Part shown: positions 47,396 through 60,087 of the stretch, piece after piece
Layout of the letters: each line of letters opens with the position of its first letter
How positions within the stretch are numbered: the stretch's first letter is position 1
DNA from: Ampullaceana balthica
Lineage: Eukaryota; Mollusca; Gastropoda; Lymnaeidae
Direction of reading: 5' to 3'
Assembly: GCA_944989445.1 (NCBI GenBank)
Contig: CALYLW010000316.1
Location: 835,598 to 899,597, forward strand
Length of the DNA: 64,000 bases
Made by a program: the position numbers and the translations under genes
The notes under the pieces: model-generated
The model's input: the letters and a program-made list of their open reading frames with translations, nothing else
The model's database searches: none
Told to the model about the DNA's origin: nothing

Positions 47396-48225
47396 CACGG
47401 GTGTCCAAAGTCCAGCCCGCGGACCAAAACCGGCCCACGATGTAATTCTTAAATAATTAATTGACCGACGTATTATATCTGTAACGACATTATATTTATA
47501 ATGAAAATTAGAAATTGTGTACTCTTTTGAGTACGTCAAATGATGGCGAAAATCTATGACGGTTTATTATTTTTACAACGTGGAAATTGATTTTTAAAAA
47601 CCCGATAAAGTTATTTGCTGTTAAGTGATGAAATTTATTGAAAATATCTGTCCGGAGAAAAAGCAGGAGTTCGCCAGTGTTTGCCTGTCACGCAACACTG
47701 TGGCTCACAGAATTGAAGAAATCTCATCTGACACTAATAGACAATCAGAGGCAAAAGCAGTACAGATTGCCTTTTCTTCGATATCCTGTGATGAAAACAC
47801 TGATGCATCTGACACAGCCCCACTTCTTTTTTTTTAAGGAGTTAAAGATGACATGTGTGTGAGTGAAGAATTACTTGACCTTCAGAGTCTTAAAGACGAA
47901 ACAAGGGGAAAACATTTATTTCCTTCCGCTTGTTCTGCTGTCAATGACATTAAAGTACCATAAAAAAATATCTGGAATTTGTACTGATGTGCTCCTGCCA
48001 TTATTGGTGAGCATAGTGGACTAGTAACACTTGTCTGTGACAAAGTCAGCGAAGAGGCTGGCAAAGCTTTTAAACTTCACTGTATCATTCACCAATAAGT
48101 TATTTGTGTCAAACATCTCTGATGTGATCATGTCATTAAGCCAGTGATAAAAGATATAAACTCTATTCGCCAGTTTCAGCATTTTCTTCTTGACATCCAG
48201 GGAGAATACGGAGACTTTCCTTGAA
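47396..48225 (+). pseudogene. hAT transposase pseudogene, GTF2IRD2-like
   Basis: A hAT-like terminus, ACGGGTGTCCAAAGTCCAGC, lies near 47397. From 47625 the plus strand encodes, with frameshifts and stops, FIENICPEKKQEFASVCLSR, NTVAHRIEEISSD, then SCDENTDASDTAPLL (to 47837). In other frames come KDDMCVSEELLDLQSL, then KAFKLHCIIHQ, and finally RQFQHFLLDIQGEYGDF near 48200. That order is characteristic of the domesticated and wild hAT transposases annotated as GTF2IRD2-like or SCAND3/ZBED relatives. The N-terminal zinc-finger part and the C-terminal dimerisation domain are missing here. The stop after DTAPLLFF and several others show it is dead. The 0.49-kb repeat array begins about 160 bp downstream. 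Confidence 0.82.
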
Positions 48226-48384
48226 ATGGCAAAGGGTATTTACGAAGACTTAGATTGTAATGGAAAATCTAACTTATAACAATTATAGTTAATAATTCTT
48301 CATAAAAATATTGATATATTTTAAATCAATTAAAGAAACGTTTGTTTTTATAAAAAATCTAAATCGATTTAACGGGGAATTTGA

Positions 48385-49880
48385 AGAGAAATAAGAAAAA
48401 CCCGTAAAAAACCAAGTTTTTGACTATAAATCCTTTATGTACGAGAAGTAATTAAAAGAATGTTCATTATAATACGCAGCGCCAGACCATCCAGAAATAC
48501 AAAATTGCAGTTGTGTCGTAAAACATGTTTAATATAATGCGCACCGAACAGGAATATGTTTATAAAAAGAGCTGTCAATAAAATACGCACCTTATTGCGC
48601 GACAGAAAGGTTGTTCAATATAATACGCACCGCGACGCTCTATCTCAAAAAATAGCATGATACATAGGAATAAATAAAATAATCTAAAAAATCAATAATT
48701 TAATTACGGTACATGCGATCGATCTGAAATTTTGATACATTGTTTTTATCATCGGTACGAAACTGCCTGCAAAATTTCAGCTCGCTATCTTGCGAGCAAG
48801 TGGGTTAAAAATCGATCAAACATTTTGGCGACAAGCAGTCGCGGTCGGCCGCAGACACCACGAGTTAATATAAAGGATTTAATAAGAAAAACCCGTAAAA
48901 AACCAAGTTTTTGACTATAAATCCTTTATGTACGAGAAGTAACTAAAAGAATGTTCATTATAATACGCAGCGCAAGACCATCCAGAAAATACAAAATTGC
49001 AGTTGTGTCGTAAAACATGTTTAATATAATGCGCACCGATCAGGAATATGTTTATAAAAAGTGTTGTCAGTAAAATACGCACCTTATTGCGCGACAGAAA
49101 GGTTGTTCAATATAATACGCACCGCGACGCTCTATCTCAAAAAATAGCATGATACATAGGAATAAATAAAATAATCTAAAAAATCAATAATTTAATTACG
49201 GTACATGCGATCGATCTGAAATTTTGATACATTGTTTTTATCATCGGTACGAAACTGCCTGCAAAATTTCAGCTCGCTATCTTGCGAGCAAGTGGGTTAA
49301 AAATCGATCAAAAGTTTTGGCGACAAGCAAGCAAGCAAGGTCGGCCGCAGACACCACGAGTTAATATAAAGGATTTAATAAGAAAAACCCGTAAAAAACC
49401 AAGTTTTTGACTATAAATCCTTTATGTACGAGAAGTAACTAAAAGAATGTTCATTATAATACGCAGCGCCAGACCATCCAGAAATACAAAATTGCAGTTG
49501 TGTCGTAAAACATGTTTAATATAATGCGCACCGATCAGGAATATGTTTATAAAAAGAGCTGTCAATAAAATACGCACCTTATTGCGCGACAGAAAGGTTG
49601 TTCAATATAATACGCACCGCGACGCTCTATCTCAAAAAATAGCATGATACATAGGAATAAATAAAATAATCTAAAAAATCAATAATTTAATTACGGTACA
49701 TGCGATCGATCTGAAATTTTGATACATTGTTTTTATCTCGGTACGAAACTGCCTGCAAAATTTCAGCTCGCTATCTTGCGAGCAAGTGGGTTAAAAATCG
49801 ATCAAAAGTTTTGGCGACAAGCAAGCAAGCAGTCGGTCGGTCGGCCGCAGACACCACGAGCTAATATAAAGGATTTTAAA
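48385..49880. repeat. Three tandem copies of the 0.49-kb repeat
   Basis: Inverted-end-bounded units start at about 48425, 48917 and 49411 (pitch 492-494 bp), each from TAAATCCTTTAT to ATAAAGGATTTA, joined by AGAAAAACCCGTAAAAAACC. Units are nearly identical, apart from small indels and the number of GCAA/GGTC repeats near the right end. The same unit occurs at 15.4-16.5 kb. Short open frames in it (for example one starting MIHCFY) recur from unit to unit and are not genes. Confidence 0.93.
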
Positions 49881-50380
49881 AAAAGATGTGACCTCAAATT
49901 GCCGCGAACTTAAAAACTTGTAATGTACTCGTGCTTGTGACAGTGGGACAGTAGTAAAAAATGAAAAAGTTTCATCTTTGCAAACACCTTTAATTTTCAT
50001 TACAACTTAAATATGGATTAGAAAGATGTTTATAGCGCTCATATCTTAGAGTCACTGACGTAGGCACGCCTTGAAGAGGCAATTAGCCTCGTGGGGGTGG
50101 GATAGGGGGCACTTGCTTGTCTTCTCCATATTAAGGCTCGACATTGTATGCCGACGGCAGATCTTTTGTCGTGGAAAGGGGAAAGCAAAGACCATGTGCT
50201 GGACTAACCCTATCTGTTGTGCTATTTAGATAGAATTAAAATCGAACTGTTTTAAATAAAGTCTTGCTTTTGTAGTGTTGAGGAATGAAGCCCTTGGAAA
50301 ATCATTGCGAATGACTTGACTTACATCTGCAAGAGTTTTGTTTGTTAAATGTACAATTTATACGGCCTTAGTGGGAATAA
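49881..50380. other. Spacer, nothing recognised
   Basis: Mixed sequence between the 0.49-kb array and the next SINE. No domain-bearing frame. Confidence 0.4.
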
Positions 50381-50609
50381 TCTGGATAGCGAAGTCAATA
50401 GTGCGCTCGCCTCACAAGCTGAGGGGCGTGGGATCTAGCCCACGTTAAAGCCACTTAAAAATGTTGATGAATGACTAACGCTAAGAAAGTCCTCCGCTGA
50501 CCTGGAGAGGGATGGGCGCCGCCAAGGTCTACTGAGCCCGAGAATGTTCTAATGGAAACCCCCTACGACCTCGAAAAAAGGTTATGGGACACACACACAC
50601 ACACACACA
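50381..50609 (+). mobile_element. SINE with AC-repeat tail, target duplication visible
   Basis: Head GGATAGCGAAGTCAATAGTG, a tRNA-like A-box stretch through GTGCGCTCGCCTCACAAGCT, then GTGGGATCTAGCCC. The tail is GTTATGGGAC followed by about 10 AC units. GGAATAA at 50374-50380 and 50610-50616 is a short target duplication. This is the most complete of three copies in the window. Confidence 0.9.
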
Positions 50610-50670
50610 GGAATAAGAATCCCCGAAAATGTACTTTACCTTTGCTTATATTTGATTAACCAAACGTTAA

Positions 50671-50671
50671 G

Positions 50672-50730
<59 letters not shown>
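50671..50730. repeat. TAA microsatellite
   Basis: About 20 uninterrupted TAA units shortly after the SINE. Confidence 0.95.
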
Positions 50731-51324
50731 CTATACATTTGAGTTTTTCATTTCGCAGTACTTCATGTTACAAAATATATACTATAATAGAATAATAATT
50801 TAAATTTGACTTAGGTGTCATGGTTCTGAAAAAATTCAGATAGATGGATTATTTTAATTTTTAAAAACGACATAAACAGCTTAAATATTTAATGGCTAAC
50901 ATGCGACTAAGTTAAATACTCAATACTAAGAGCGGAAACACGTTTTGAATGACAGTAAACATTTTGTCTGTAGAGCAAACATTTCCATTTGCACCTAACT
51001 TCTTTAACAGAGAGCCGGGGGGATATTCAAATCACGACATAGCTACCATACATAGAAATTGAAAACCTCCTTAAAATTTTGAAGGACCTCTCCAACTCAT
51101 GCAGAGGCGTAGTGCCTGTGAACAAGCCAAAAAATCTCGAATGTGCTTAACGTTCATTAATAATAACGTAACTCTAACCGGTTTAAAGTTTTAAGCACAT
51201 CAATCTTTGCTATAGCACACACTCGAATCTTCGACTTCTCCTTCCTGAATAATCTCCCCTTTATATTTTTAGTCTTCTCGGATTCTTGACCCTGGAAGAT
51301 TTCAGTCTGTTGACCCCTCGACCG

Positions 51325-51914
51325 CAGGGGCGGATTAAGACTGCACGGGGCCCCTGGCTGCAATTCAAACTGGGGCCCTATCCAGCCAGTGTACCTTTAG
51401 ATAAAATGATTGCTAGCAACTAATATAAGACTGTAACTTGTAAATATTCATCCAAAATGATTATTCATGAAAAAACCGAATTCGAAGAAATAACTTTTCC
51501 CCAATATCCTAAAATTGAGTGTGAAAGACAATTTATAAAAATTAAAACACACATGAAAAAAAAATTCACACCCCACCCGGGGATCGAACCCACCGCCGCT
51601 TGCACCACAAGCCTTAGTACTTCACATTCGGCCACGAGAGTTCATTTAGAGTTGTCAATTTACAAAATATATAATATTCTTTAATAATTTCTGTTATTGA
51701 GCCTATCAAGTCAGGTTTTTTGACTGCTAAGACTATCGTGTGGGAAAAGAGATCATTTTAATAGATGAGATTTTATTAATTTACCATATTTTCAGCAATT
51801 CATGTATACATTTGTCCACATTTATGATAAAATATGCTAAGTTTTGGGGGCCCTAAATCATCGGGGGCCCCTGGCTTTAGCCCGTTCAGCCCCCCCCCCT
51901 TTAATCCGCCATAG
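51325..51914. mobile_element. Non-autonomous hAT element, 590 bp
   Basis: Inverted ends CAGGGGCGGATTAAG and CTTTAATCCGCCATAG, and a perfect 8-bp duplication CTCGACCG at 51317-51324 and 51915-51922. Just inside both ends lie mirrored GGGGCCC blocks. A tRNA-like segment sits in the middle. No transposase is encoded. Confidence 0.93.
51560..51645 (-). mobile_element. tRNA-like (Ser/Leu-type) segment, probable SINE head
   Basis: On the minus strand: CTCGTGGCCGAATGTGAAGT, resembling the A box of a class II tRNA (GTGGCCGAGTGG), then GTGGGTTCGATCCCC as B box. The stems do not form a good cloverleaf, and a T-rich tail follows, so this is a tRNA-derived SINE or tRNA pseudogene rather than a gene. Confidence 0.6.
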
Positions 51915-52447
51915 CTCGACCGTAATGTTTTCTTATTCATTATTTTCCCTGTGTCCGCTTCAATCCTAAACTAATAAATAACTCACCTCATGCCCGCCCC
52001 CGAACCACAAATGCCCATCTTCTCAACGTCCATCATTGTAGGCGTTTTCCCGTGGGGATTTCCCCTGACAAAAAAGGTTAGAGCCACGGTTTTCTTACTA
52101 AATCGATTCTAATGCTATTATATAGTAACTCTAGATCTGACTTCGAATCTAACCTTTGTAACTCGCATTGCCTTTTCCTTTTCACCCGTCAAATAAAGTC
52201 TTATTTGGAAGATGGCGAAGGGCTTGTTTACAGTAATTGTCCTAATTTCTGGGGCACCTTACTGCATTATTTATTCATTTCTCAACAAAGAACGCCAAAA
52301 GCACATAATGTTTCAATTTTCGCTCCTTCAATTAAAAAAATTAGAATGTCAAACGAATCTGTTGGCTCTATGGTCTGGGGAGATATACCATTTCTTTGTG
52401 CAATTAAATTTTTTTACAAAACATACACACAAATAAATACACTCTAG

Positions 52448-52780
52448 GTCAGTGATGTCGAACCTATGCCACGCGTGCCACAGACGGCACGCAGAGCCTC
52501 ATCAGCCGGCACGCAACTAAAATATTAATTCTTTAATCAAACCTCTGTGTTGGCACTTTGTGTTGGCACTTTGCTATATAAAAGTAGGTTTTTAAAATTT
52601 GGAAGCCATGGAATTACCGCGACCTAACCGATTTAGCGAAATAATGAATCTCGACTAACGGGATCTATATATACGTTACAAAAATATAATTAATCGAAAT
52701 TAATCGATTCATCGATTAAATTTTTTCCCGATTAGTCGAACAAATTTTTTTTAATGAGTACCAGCCCTAATTTGTATATA
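52448..52780. mobile_element. Two hAT-like end fragments
   Basis: CAGTGATGTCGAACCTATGC with GCACGCGTGCCAC and GACGGCACGCAGAGCC at 52452-52510 resembles a widespread animal hAT terminus. A second fragment at about 52670-52770 has repeated ATTAATCGATTCATCGATTA and ends GAGTACCAGCCCTA. Partner ends were not found, so boundaries are approximate. Confidence 0.5.
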
Positions 52781-54059
52781 AAAAACATGGTTTATACTAT
52801 CATAAGGACGAAATGGGGGATGCTTCCATATTTATCTTTGGTTCAATGTATTTAATATGCTTTGAAGCCTGGAAGGGAAATGAGGGGGAGGGATGTGTGG
52901 GAATATATTATTTTTTTCTGATTTTTATTCGCTATTCAGTTTTATGTTATGTGCTTCTGTTCAAAACTAAAGAGCGAATGTTAAATAAATATTAAATCAA
53001 TGCATGTAATTTGTATTTAATTTTTTTTTAAATCTACAATTGAAAAGTATCTGTAATTTAATTTGTCTTCGCCAATGAACACTTCAAAAGCAATTTTAAT
53101 GTCAAATTAATGCGATCATTTTTTTAAAGGCACCAATTTAAAAACAAAAACATTTATTACGAGAAAAACGAATGACTGTATCAAAGAGTCATGTTCACCG
53201 GGGCAAGGTCTTTTGGTTTTTATGGGCGCCAAAAGAGTTTGGCTGGAAAACCAGACGGCGCAGAAGTTTAACTTGCCTCACGGGGCCTTAAAAAAAAGGA
53301 AATAAAATAAAATACATAAAACCCAACATTGCCTTGGCTTGTCATGCCATCGGCAAGATATATCTGATTCGTGCCAGGAGACAGTAAAATTAAACCACAA
53401 TATTATTTCCGGTCTGTTAACTTATTAAAAAAAATTATGTATTAATTTGTTTTTTGTATTAAAAAAAATAATTGAAAATAAATAAATGAACTTTCGCTGG
53501 CGTTGACACTTGAAGTTGAAATCTTTGGTAACATTTCCGGACATGCGCGCAACTGGGTGGTATCATTGGATTTTTTCATTTAAACTATTTACACGGAATT
53601 ATAATGTGGAGCTTAATAATTACTACGTAGACCAACATCTACAAATTAGTAGAAAGCTGCTGTATAAAAAAATAATTCTAAAAAATCATTACAGTTTATG
53701 GTCGTTTTGGTTGTTGGGAAAATCGCTTTTCTTAATGTAAATTATATATAGATTTCTTGACCCCGGGTATATCTTTCCACTCAATGTCTTTTAAGTCTTA
53801 GACAGCTTTACAAACAATAGGCGAAGTGTACGCCTTGCCAGCAGGATTCATACTCTCCGGAGATGCATTTTTTAAAGGTCAGCACATATATTATCAATTA
53901 ACTCGTTATCTCCCAACTTATTTTATGGGTGTAATTTTGTTTCCGTTTTGATTTTTATTTAAAAAAAAATTTTTTTTGAAGTCCCTAGAAATCATATAAT
54001 TTTTTTAATTTTTAAATGTTTTTGTGCTTGTATAGATATAGCCTGTCATCTAAATGTAA
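52781..54059. other. AT-rich spacer, nothing recognised
   Basis: Short open frames only, with no domain, element ends or RNA gene seen. Confidence 0.4.
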
Positions 54060-54255
54060 AATGACCCCCTTTCAAGTCCATGACGGACTATGGGGAAAGT
54101 GATGTAGCGTTCACAAGTTTTTAGCCACCACTAACGAGCAGGGGAATGCGTGGCCAGCACAATGCCCCAGGGGCCTTGCCAGTGCCTGGTCTCGAACCCG
54201 CGATTCGGAATCTGCCTCGGATCGATAGTCCAGTGCGCTACCACTTAAACCATAT
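54060..54255 (-). mobile_element. tRNA-derived SINE
   Basis: Minus strand: AAGTGGTAGCGCACTGGACT (A box TAGCGCACTGG), then GCGGGTTCGAGACC (B box). The body includes GAACGCTACATCACTTTCCC and CCGTCATGGACTTG. That central block resembles GAACGCTGCATCACTTGCC..CATGG in the SINE at 31913-32200, although the two heads differ. The 3' end and target duplication are not clear. Confidence 0.82.
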
Positions 54256-56070
54256 TAGATGACCTATGGTCATTCTGCACAATGTGTGGGCAGATAACTG
54301 CATTTGTATGCATGCCCTATAAATAGGACACTGGTAGATAACGTGGTAATATGGACACTAACATCTTAAAAGAAAGCAAGAGCACCAAAAGCAGGAAGAA
54401 GAAAAAAAGGAGAAGAAAATGAGAAAAGAAAAGATATTTTTAAAAATATTTTACATAATGAACGAGATTGTCTCCAAACTAACTCTGTATAGGGGGATAC
54501 AAAATAACCACTAGTTAAGCAGCGCTGTCACTCTGGGATAGCTAAGAATAAGCATTCCTTTGAATGGAAGTCGAGCTCACAGTTAGTAAAATATCAAACT
54601 TATGAAAACGATTGCTTGTTTCAGCGCAAGCTTTTCTATTAGACAAAAATTATACCTTCTTTCCTTATTTTCCATCCGCTTAACTTCCCGATATCTATGT
54701 TTAAGCATTCCCCTATTATACCCAATTGACTAGATTCAATCCCGGTTCCTTTTGGTGCTTTTTTAAATCGAATTCACGCCTCGCTCTCACAAAGTCATAT
54801 ATACGTAATCGAATACATCAGAACTTTAAAAATAAATAAATAAATAAATTTAAAAAATAATTTTTAAAAAGTCGGCTTTTTGTACCAACTCAGAAATCTT
54901 TATTCTTTTACACCCCGTACATATTTTCCCTCCCATATCCTCTTCAATAAAACAATTGAAACATTTTCGGAACGTACGATTCATGATCACGAATAAGATA
55001 CCACCACCACCCCCCCCTTTCCTGGCCTTAAACAATGGCTACTTCATAGATCAACAGTAGGGATTTGAGGCTTAAAGCCGTGATACAAATAGGGACCTGG
55101 GGGCGCGGCGCACACACAACGTGTCACGTGTCTGTACGAGGTTTACGGCGAAATAGGTCCACATCCCGGCAAACCTATAATTAAGGGAAAGATACGCCCC
55201 GAACACTCGTCAGCATAAGGTATCCACAAGTAGTAGGCGTAACCGCTACCAGTGACAAGTGGGGCCTCGGGTTAAACGAAAGTAGTAATTATAAGCCTGA
55301 AAAGCGCTTGAAAACCAATTAGGATCGTGAACAGGGACGACAAAAGACGGGAAAAGCGATAGGATAAGGGCGCTGTCGCCGGGTGTCATTTTATGGTAAT
55401 GATTATTGTGTGCGGGGATTAGGTAAAGTCTTATCTTGTGTTTCATTATCATTATTTTTGGAACTATTCCCTTACGCTGAGAATTCCCATAAATTATTTA
55501 CACGAATAAAGCAATTTTCTGGTGTAGTTTATATGATACCATACATACGAAATAAAAAGAATATTTAATATATGTATGTATATATATTTAAAAATTCAAT
55601 CACATCGGCAGTTTTAGTGAAAGGACTCTGTTAATGACGTATCGTTGTTGTTTAAAACGATGTTTTAATTAAGTCAAGTTGTAAGCGATGAAATGTTATT
55701 CTGGTCTACCGCAATCAGAATATCATGTATTTTCAAGTTTTTCTGCCTGAACTGTGTAGAATGGAATAGATACATATATTAAGTTAACATGTATCACACA
55801 TATTAAAATATAAAAGTGAAAAAAATCTATAGTTGATTTTTTTTTATTAAAAAAAAACACACACACACACACTTGGACTGGCTTGCGTCAAAATATGACC
55901 GGTGTAGTTTCAGCAAATGGCTCGGTCATCTACAGAACCCTACAGACAGTAACTTCATGACATATATTCAAATTAAATCATGAATAACTTTGTAGCTTCA
56001 GAGCGGCTGCTCCCGAACCATGAGGTTCAACGCGAACTGTTGAGTTCATTAAGAAAGATGACTGCAGTGT
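54256..56070. other. Spacer, nothing recognised
   Basis: AT-rich sequence with a GGGACCTGGGGGCGCGGCGC patch near 55090 and an AC run at about 55857-55873. No gene was recognised. Confidence 0.4.
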
Positions 56071-56074
56071 CTAC

Positions 56075-57470
56075 TTATTCTCTACTGGCATCCCCATTTC
56101 ATATTATCTACTGTCATCACCGTCTCTAATTATCAATTGCCATCACCATCTCTTATTATCTACTGTCATCACCGTCTCTAATTATCCATTGCCATCACCA
56201 TCTCTTATTCTATACTTCCATCACCATCTCTTATTATCTACTGTCATCAACGTCTCTAATTATCCATTGCCATCACCATCTCTTATTATCTACTGTCATC
56301 ACCGTCTCTAATTATCCATTGCCATCACCATCTCTTATTCTATACTTCCATCACCATCTCTTATTATCTACTGTCATCAACGTCTCTAATTATCCATTGA
56401 CATCACCATCTCTTATTCTCTACTGTCATCAACGTCTCTAATTATCCATTGCCATCACCATCTCTTATTATCTACTGTCATCACCGTCTCTAATTATCCA
56501 TTGCCATCACCATCTCTTATTCTATACTTCCATCACCATCTCTTATTATCTACTGTCATCAACGTCTCTAATTATCCATTGCCATCACCATCTCTTATTC
56601 TATACTTCCATCACCATCTCTTATTCTCTACTGTCATCAACGTCTCTAATTATCCATTGCCATCACCATCTCTTATTCTCTACTGCCATCACCATCTCTT
56701 ATTCTATACTTCCATCACCATCTCTTATTCTCTACTGCCATCGCCATCTCTTATTCTCTACTGCCATCGCCATCTCTTATTCTCTACTGCCATCACCATC
56801 TCTTATTCTCTACTGCCATCACCATCTCTTATTCTCTACTGCCATCACCATCTCGTATTATCTACTGCCATCACCATCTCTAATTCTATACGTCCATCAC
56901 CATCTCTAATTATCCACTGCCTTCACTATATCTTATTCTCTACTGCGATCACCATCTATTATTCTCTACTGCCATCACCATCTCATATTCTCTACTGCCA
57001 TCACCATCTATTATTCTCTACTGCCATCACCATCTCTTATTCTCTACTGCCATCACCATCTCGTATTCTCTACGGCCATCACCATCTCTTATTCTCTACC
57101 ACCATCACCATCTCTTATTCTCTAATGCCACACCCGTCTCAATTTATCTACTGCCATAACCATCTTGTATTCTCTACTGCCATCACCATCTCTTATTCTC
57201 TACTGCAATCACCATCTCGTATTCTCTACTGCCATCACCATCTTGTATTCTCTACTGCCATCAACATCTCTTATTCTCTACTGCCATCACCATCTCTTAT
57301 TCTCTACTGCAATCACCATCTCGTATTCTCTACTGCCATCAACATCTCTTATTCTCTACTGCCATCACCATCTCAATTTCTCTACTGCCATCACCATCTC
57401 TTATTCTTACTGCCATCACCATCTCTTATTCTCTACTGCCATCACCATCTCAATTTCTCTACTGCTTAAG
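56075..57470. repeat. 26-bp minisatellite, about 53 units
   Basis: Core CCATCACCATCTCTTATTCT followed by CTACTG. The first half (to about 56670) also shows higher-order periods of 52 and 78 bp, mixing units with GTCATCAACGTCTCTAATTA; the second half is a plain 26-bp array. One plus-strand frame stays open for 322 codons. Its peptide is purely the repeat, with no start context or domain, so I do not call it a gene. Confidence 0.95.
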
Positions 57471-57474
57471 TTCG

Positions 57475-58708
57475 TGACAAAAATGTTATCTCCAGACCCA
57501 ATACCAATAAACAAAGTCTACTTACGGCTGACAAATACGCCCCGCCATATAAGGAACCCCTGCGGGGTGTACCGCCCTCTTCACCTCAACCCCCTATAAC
57601 AGCATGACATGCGCGAATAAAACTACAAATGTCGAGCTGACCTCTTATGCCTGAATAATTTCGTGAAATCCGCGCCCACTCCACCGCCGAAGAGGATTCA
57701 ACCCTTTGAAACAAAGCGACCAGCTACAACCATCATCTCCACAATAATTACAATAAAAATGAACATAGTCATGACATCAGCAGCTGTGTAAACAATAACA
57801 AGCATCCGCTCGGCCGAGTTCACTCTATCACTCGACTTACCCTCGCTAGTGATTCACCCGAGCATGTCTGCTGGTACCAATGAATAGGTCTGGGCTTACC
57901 ACAGACAAATTTGGGTTGAGAAACAAACAAAACAAGAGAGAAAAAAAATCAGCAACCAATTTTTTAAAAATAAAAGACAATCTTGTGTGAGGAAAGACGA
58001 AATTGGGGAAGGTGTATTTCATTGTTTGTGTGTTGTGCGTGTGTGTGTTTGCGCGTGCTTGAGTGTCCTTAATTCAGTTTTGTTTAGTGTTTTTGTTTCT
58101 GTTTTCGTTTCCAGCCTACCCCGTTGATTGGGTGAAGATAAATAATTAAAAAAAAATTATGGGACATTCCCTGGTATTGTCTGTCGATCGAGTGTGTGTG
58201 TGTGTGTGATTGGGGTGGGGGGTGATTGGGGTGGGGGCGGGGGTAGGGCGAGATAAAACGGTTTACCGAGACATTATTATCTTAAGATCAATGATGCAGG
58301 CACGTGATTATCTTATTTTTATAATCTCGAACCGATTCTTTAACAAAAAATAACCACAAAAACGCGGAAATATTTTAACCAAAAAAAACACACAATACAT
58401 ATTTTTGTTATGTTCTTATTTCATTGTGAAGGAGAGGCATTCACCAAGCAAACTAAAAAAAAGTATGATTCATTACCAGAAAAGCCTTAATATATTATGG
58501 GTATAATAGGATTGTCCCAATAATGGACTGCGTATATTATTCCGGCAGTTAAAACTTTAAAATTATGATTATTTAAAGCGAATTGACATTTTATTTATTT
58601 TGTCGTCTCAAGGAAATCCAAGTCAAATTGTTAGACCTTTGATTTGTTTTACGTACTTCATAGTTTCAGTTTTTTATCGTCACGTGCACTTTCTTTTGTA
58701 AATTGTAG
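57475..58708. other. Spacer with GT repeat
   Basis: Mixed sequence with a GT run at about 58192-58208 next to duplicated GATTGGGGTGGGGG phrases. No gene was recognised. Confidence 0.4.
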
Positions 58709-58709
58709 A

Positions 58710-59151
58710 AAAGATTATTTTAAACAATATAATTTGCAATGTCACGTCTGTAGTGTCTGTCCGTGACGCTACTAATTTTAGAAAGCAGCGCACCAAATTA
58801 CTGCACCAATGCATCAAAAGGTGTGCAAATTAAAGATACGCTGTAAAAATATTATATGACGTCATTGTTTTAGCTCATATTTTAATTTTGGAAAAGGGAA
58901 CAATGTAAAAAGAGAATTTGATGATGGTTAATTATAAAATAAAAAAAACAAAGGGGGCGCCTACAACTCCTATTATAAAATACTTGTGTGCATTTCAGAA
59001 AGTTTAATATTTCGTATTTATCAAACAATGACAAGTTAGTTGGGCTTTTGAAAAAGATCGGCGCCGTAGGCGCCCTAAAAAAAGTGAATTTTTTCAAAAT
59101 AAATAGATTTCAGCTGAAAACTTCCGTCATTTTTTACGGGTGATACGCTAG
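58710..59151 (+). mobile_element. Helitron-like element with CTAG end
   Basis: The 5' block, ATAATTTGCAATG.. then GACGCTACTAATTTTAGAAA and GCAGCGCACCAAATTACTGC, matches (in opposite orientation) the 5' block of the element at 60239-60768. The 3' end reads AACTTCCGTCATTTTTTACG, then GGTGATACGCTAG before a T at 59152. The exact 5' terminus is diverged, so the start is approximate. Confidence 0.65.
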
Positions 59152-59399
59152 TATATAATATATTTACGCTCATTATCGCTGACTGCCTCACGCCTAACGC
59201 TAAGGGACATCACTCTGCTTTTTTAAAAAAAAATTGAAAATATAGACTTAAAAATTATAATAATTTTGGTTTCCAGATAAACATTAACCAAACAACGCAC
59301 GAACATATGACGTCAGCATTTGTGTTGTAAACAGTGCTGACTGACTCAAAGAGTTATTTTTTGGTTCAGTAATTTGGTGCGCTGCTTTCTAAATTTACT

Positions 59400-59632
59400 T
59401 TAAAAATTGTTTGGGGATTAGCCCTGTAAAAAAATATTAGATAAATACTTTGTGAACATTTCAGGAATAATTTACTTGCGCTTTTGACCCAAAAAAAAGT
59501 GGGTGCCGTAGGCGCCCTACAACCCCTATTATAAAATACTTTGTGTACATTTAAGTTTAATATTACGTATTTATCATACAAGGACAAGTTAGTTGGGCTT
59601 TTGAAAAAGGTGGGCGCCGCAGCACACCCTAG
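59400..59632. repeat. Repeats of about 115-120 bp with GGCGCC motifs
   Basis: Two full units and one older partial, with GACAAGTTAGTTGGGCTTTT and GCCGTAGGCGCCCTAC. A further copy lies inside the preceding element at about 58955-59075. The block GTGGGTGCCGTAGGCGCC is near-palindromic. Confidence 0.75.
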
Positions 59633-59639
59633 TGTTAAA

Positions 59640-60080
59640 ATAATATGAAGTCTAAAGGCAAAGCTTTAACTAATATTTTTACAAAAACACATTCAAATTA
59701 TCATTTTTTAAAATTTATTGTTAAAATATGCAACTGTAAATGGTCTAAGGTGGCTCACCTTCCTTGCATGCTCTCAGTCCAATTGAACGTCGTATATAAC
59801 ATCTTTGATGCCACAAAAACAGTGTTTTTTTCCAGGGGCTTTTTCAGGGCCTATAATAGAAGACAAAAAGTTACAACTTAGGAACCATATGGATCAATGT
59901 TGATCTGTCTAAACCCGAGCATCGGGGCCAATGTTTGAATTGTATACACGTGTCATATGTTACATAAAAAAATCAAATCTCTACCCCATTCCCTCCGGCT
60001 AAATTATAATACAGAACTGTTTCATGATAAAATGTTTAATTAAATCAAGCGACACTATTTTTAATAGAGTAAAGACATAT
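59640..60080. other. Spacer between Helitron-like copies
   Basis: AT-rich sequence with a 78-codon plus-strand frame and no domain. No RNA gene was seen. Confidence 0.35.
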
Positions 60081-60087
60081 GCACCAA

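Noticed and set aside
56501..57469. 322-codon plus-strand open frame
   Set aside because: It is translated 26-bp minisatellite with no domain or start context.
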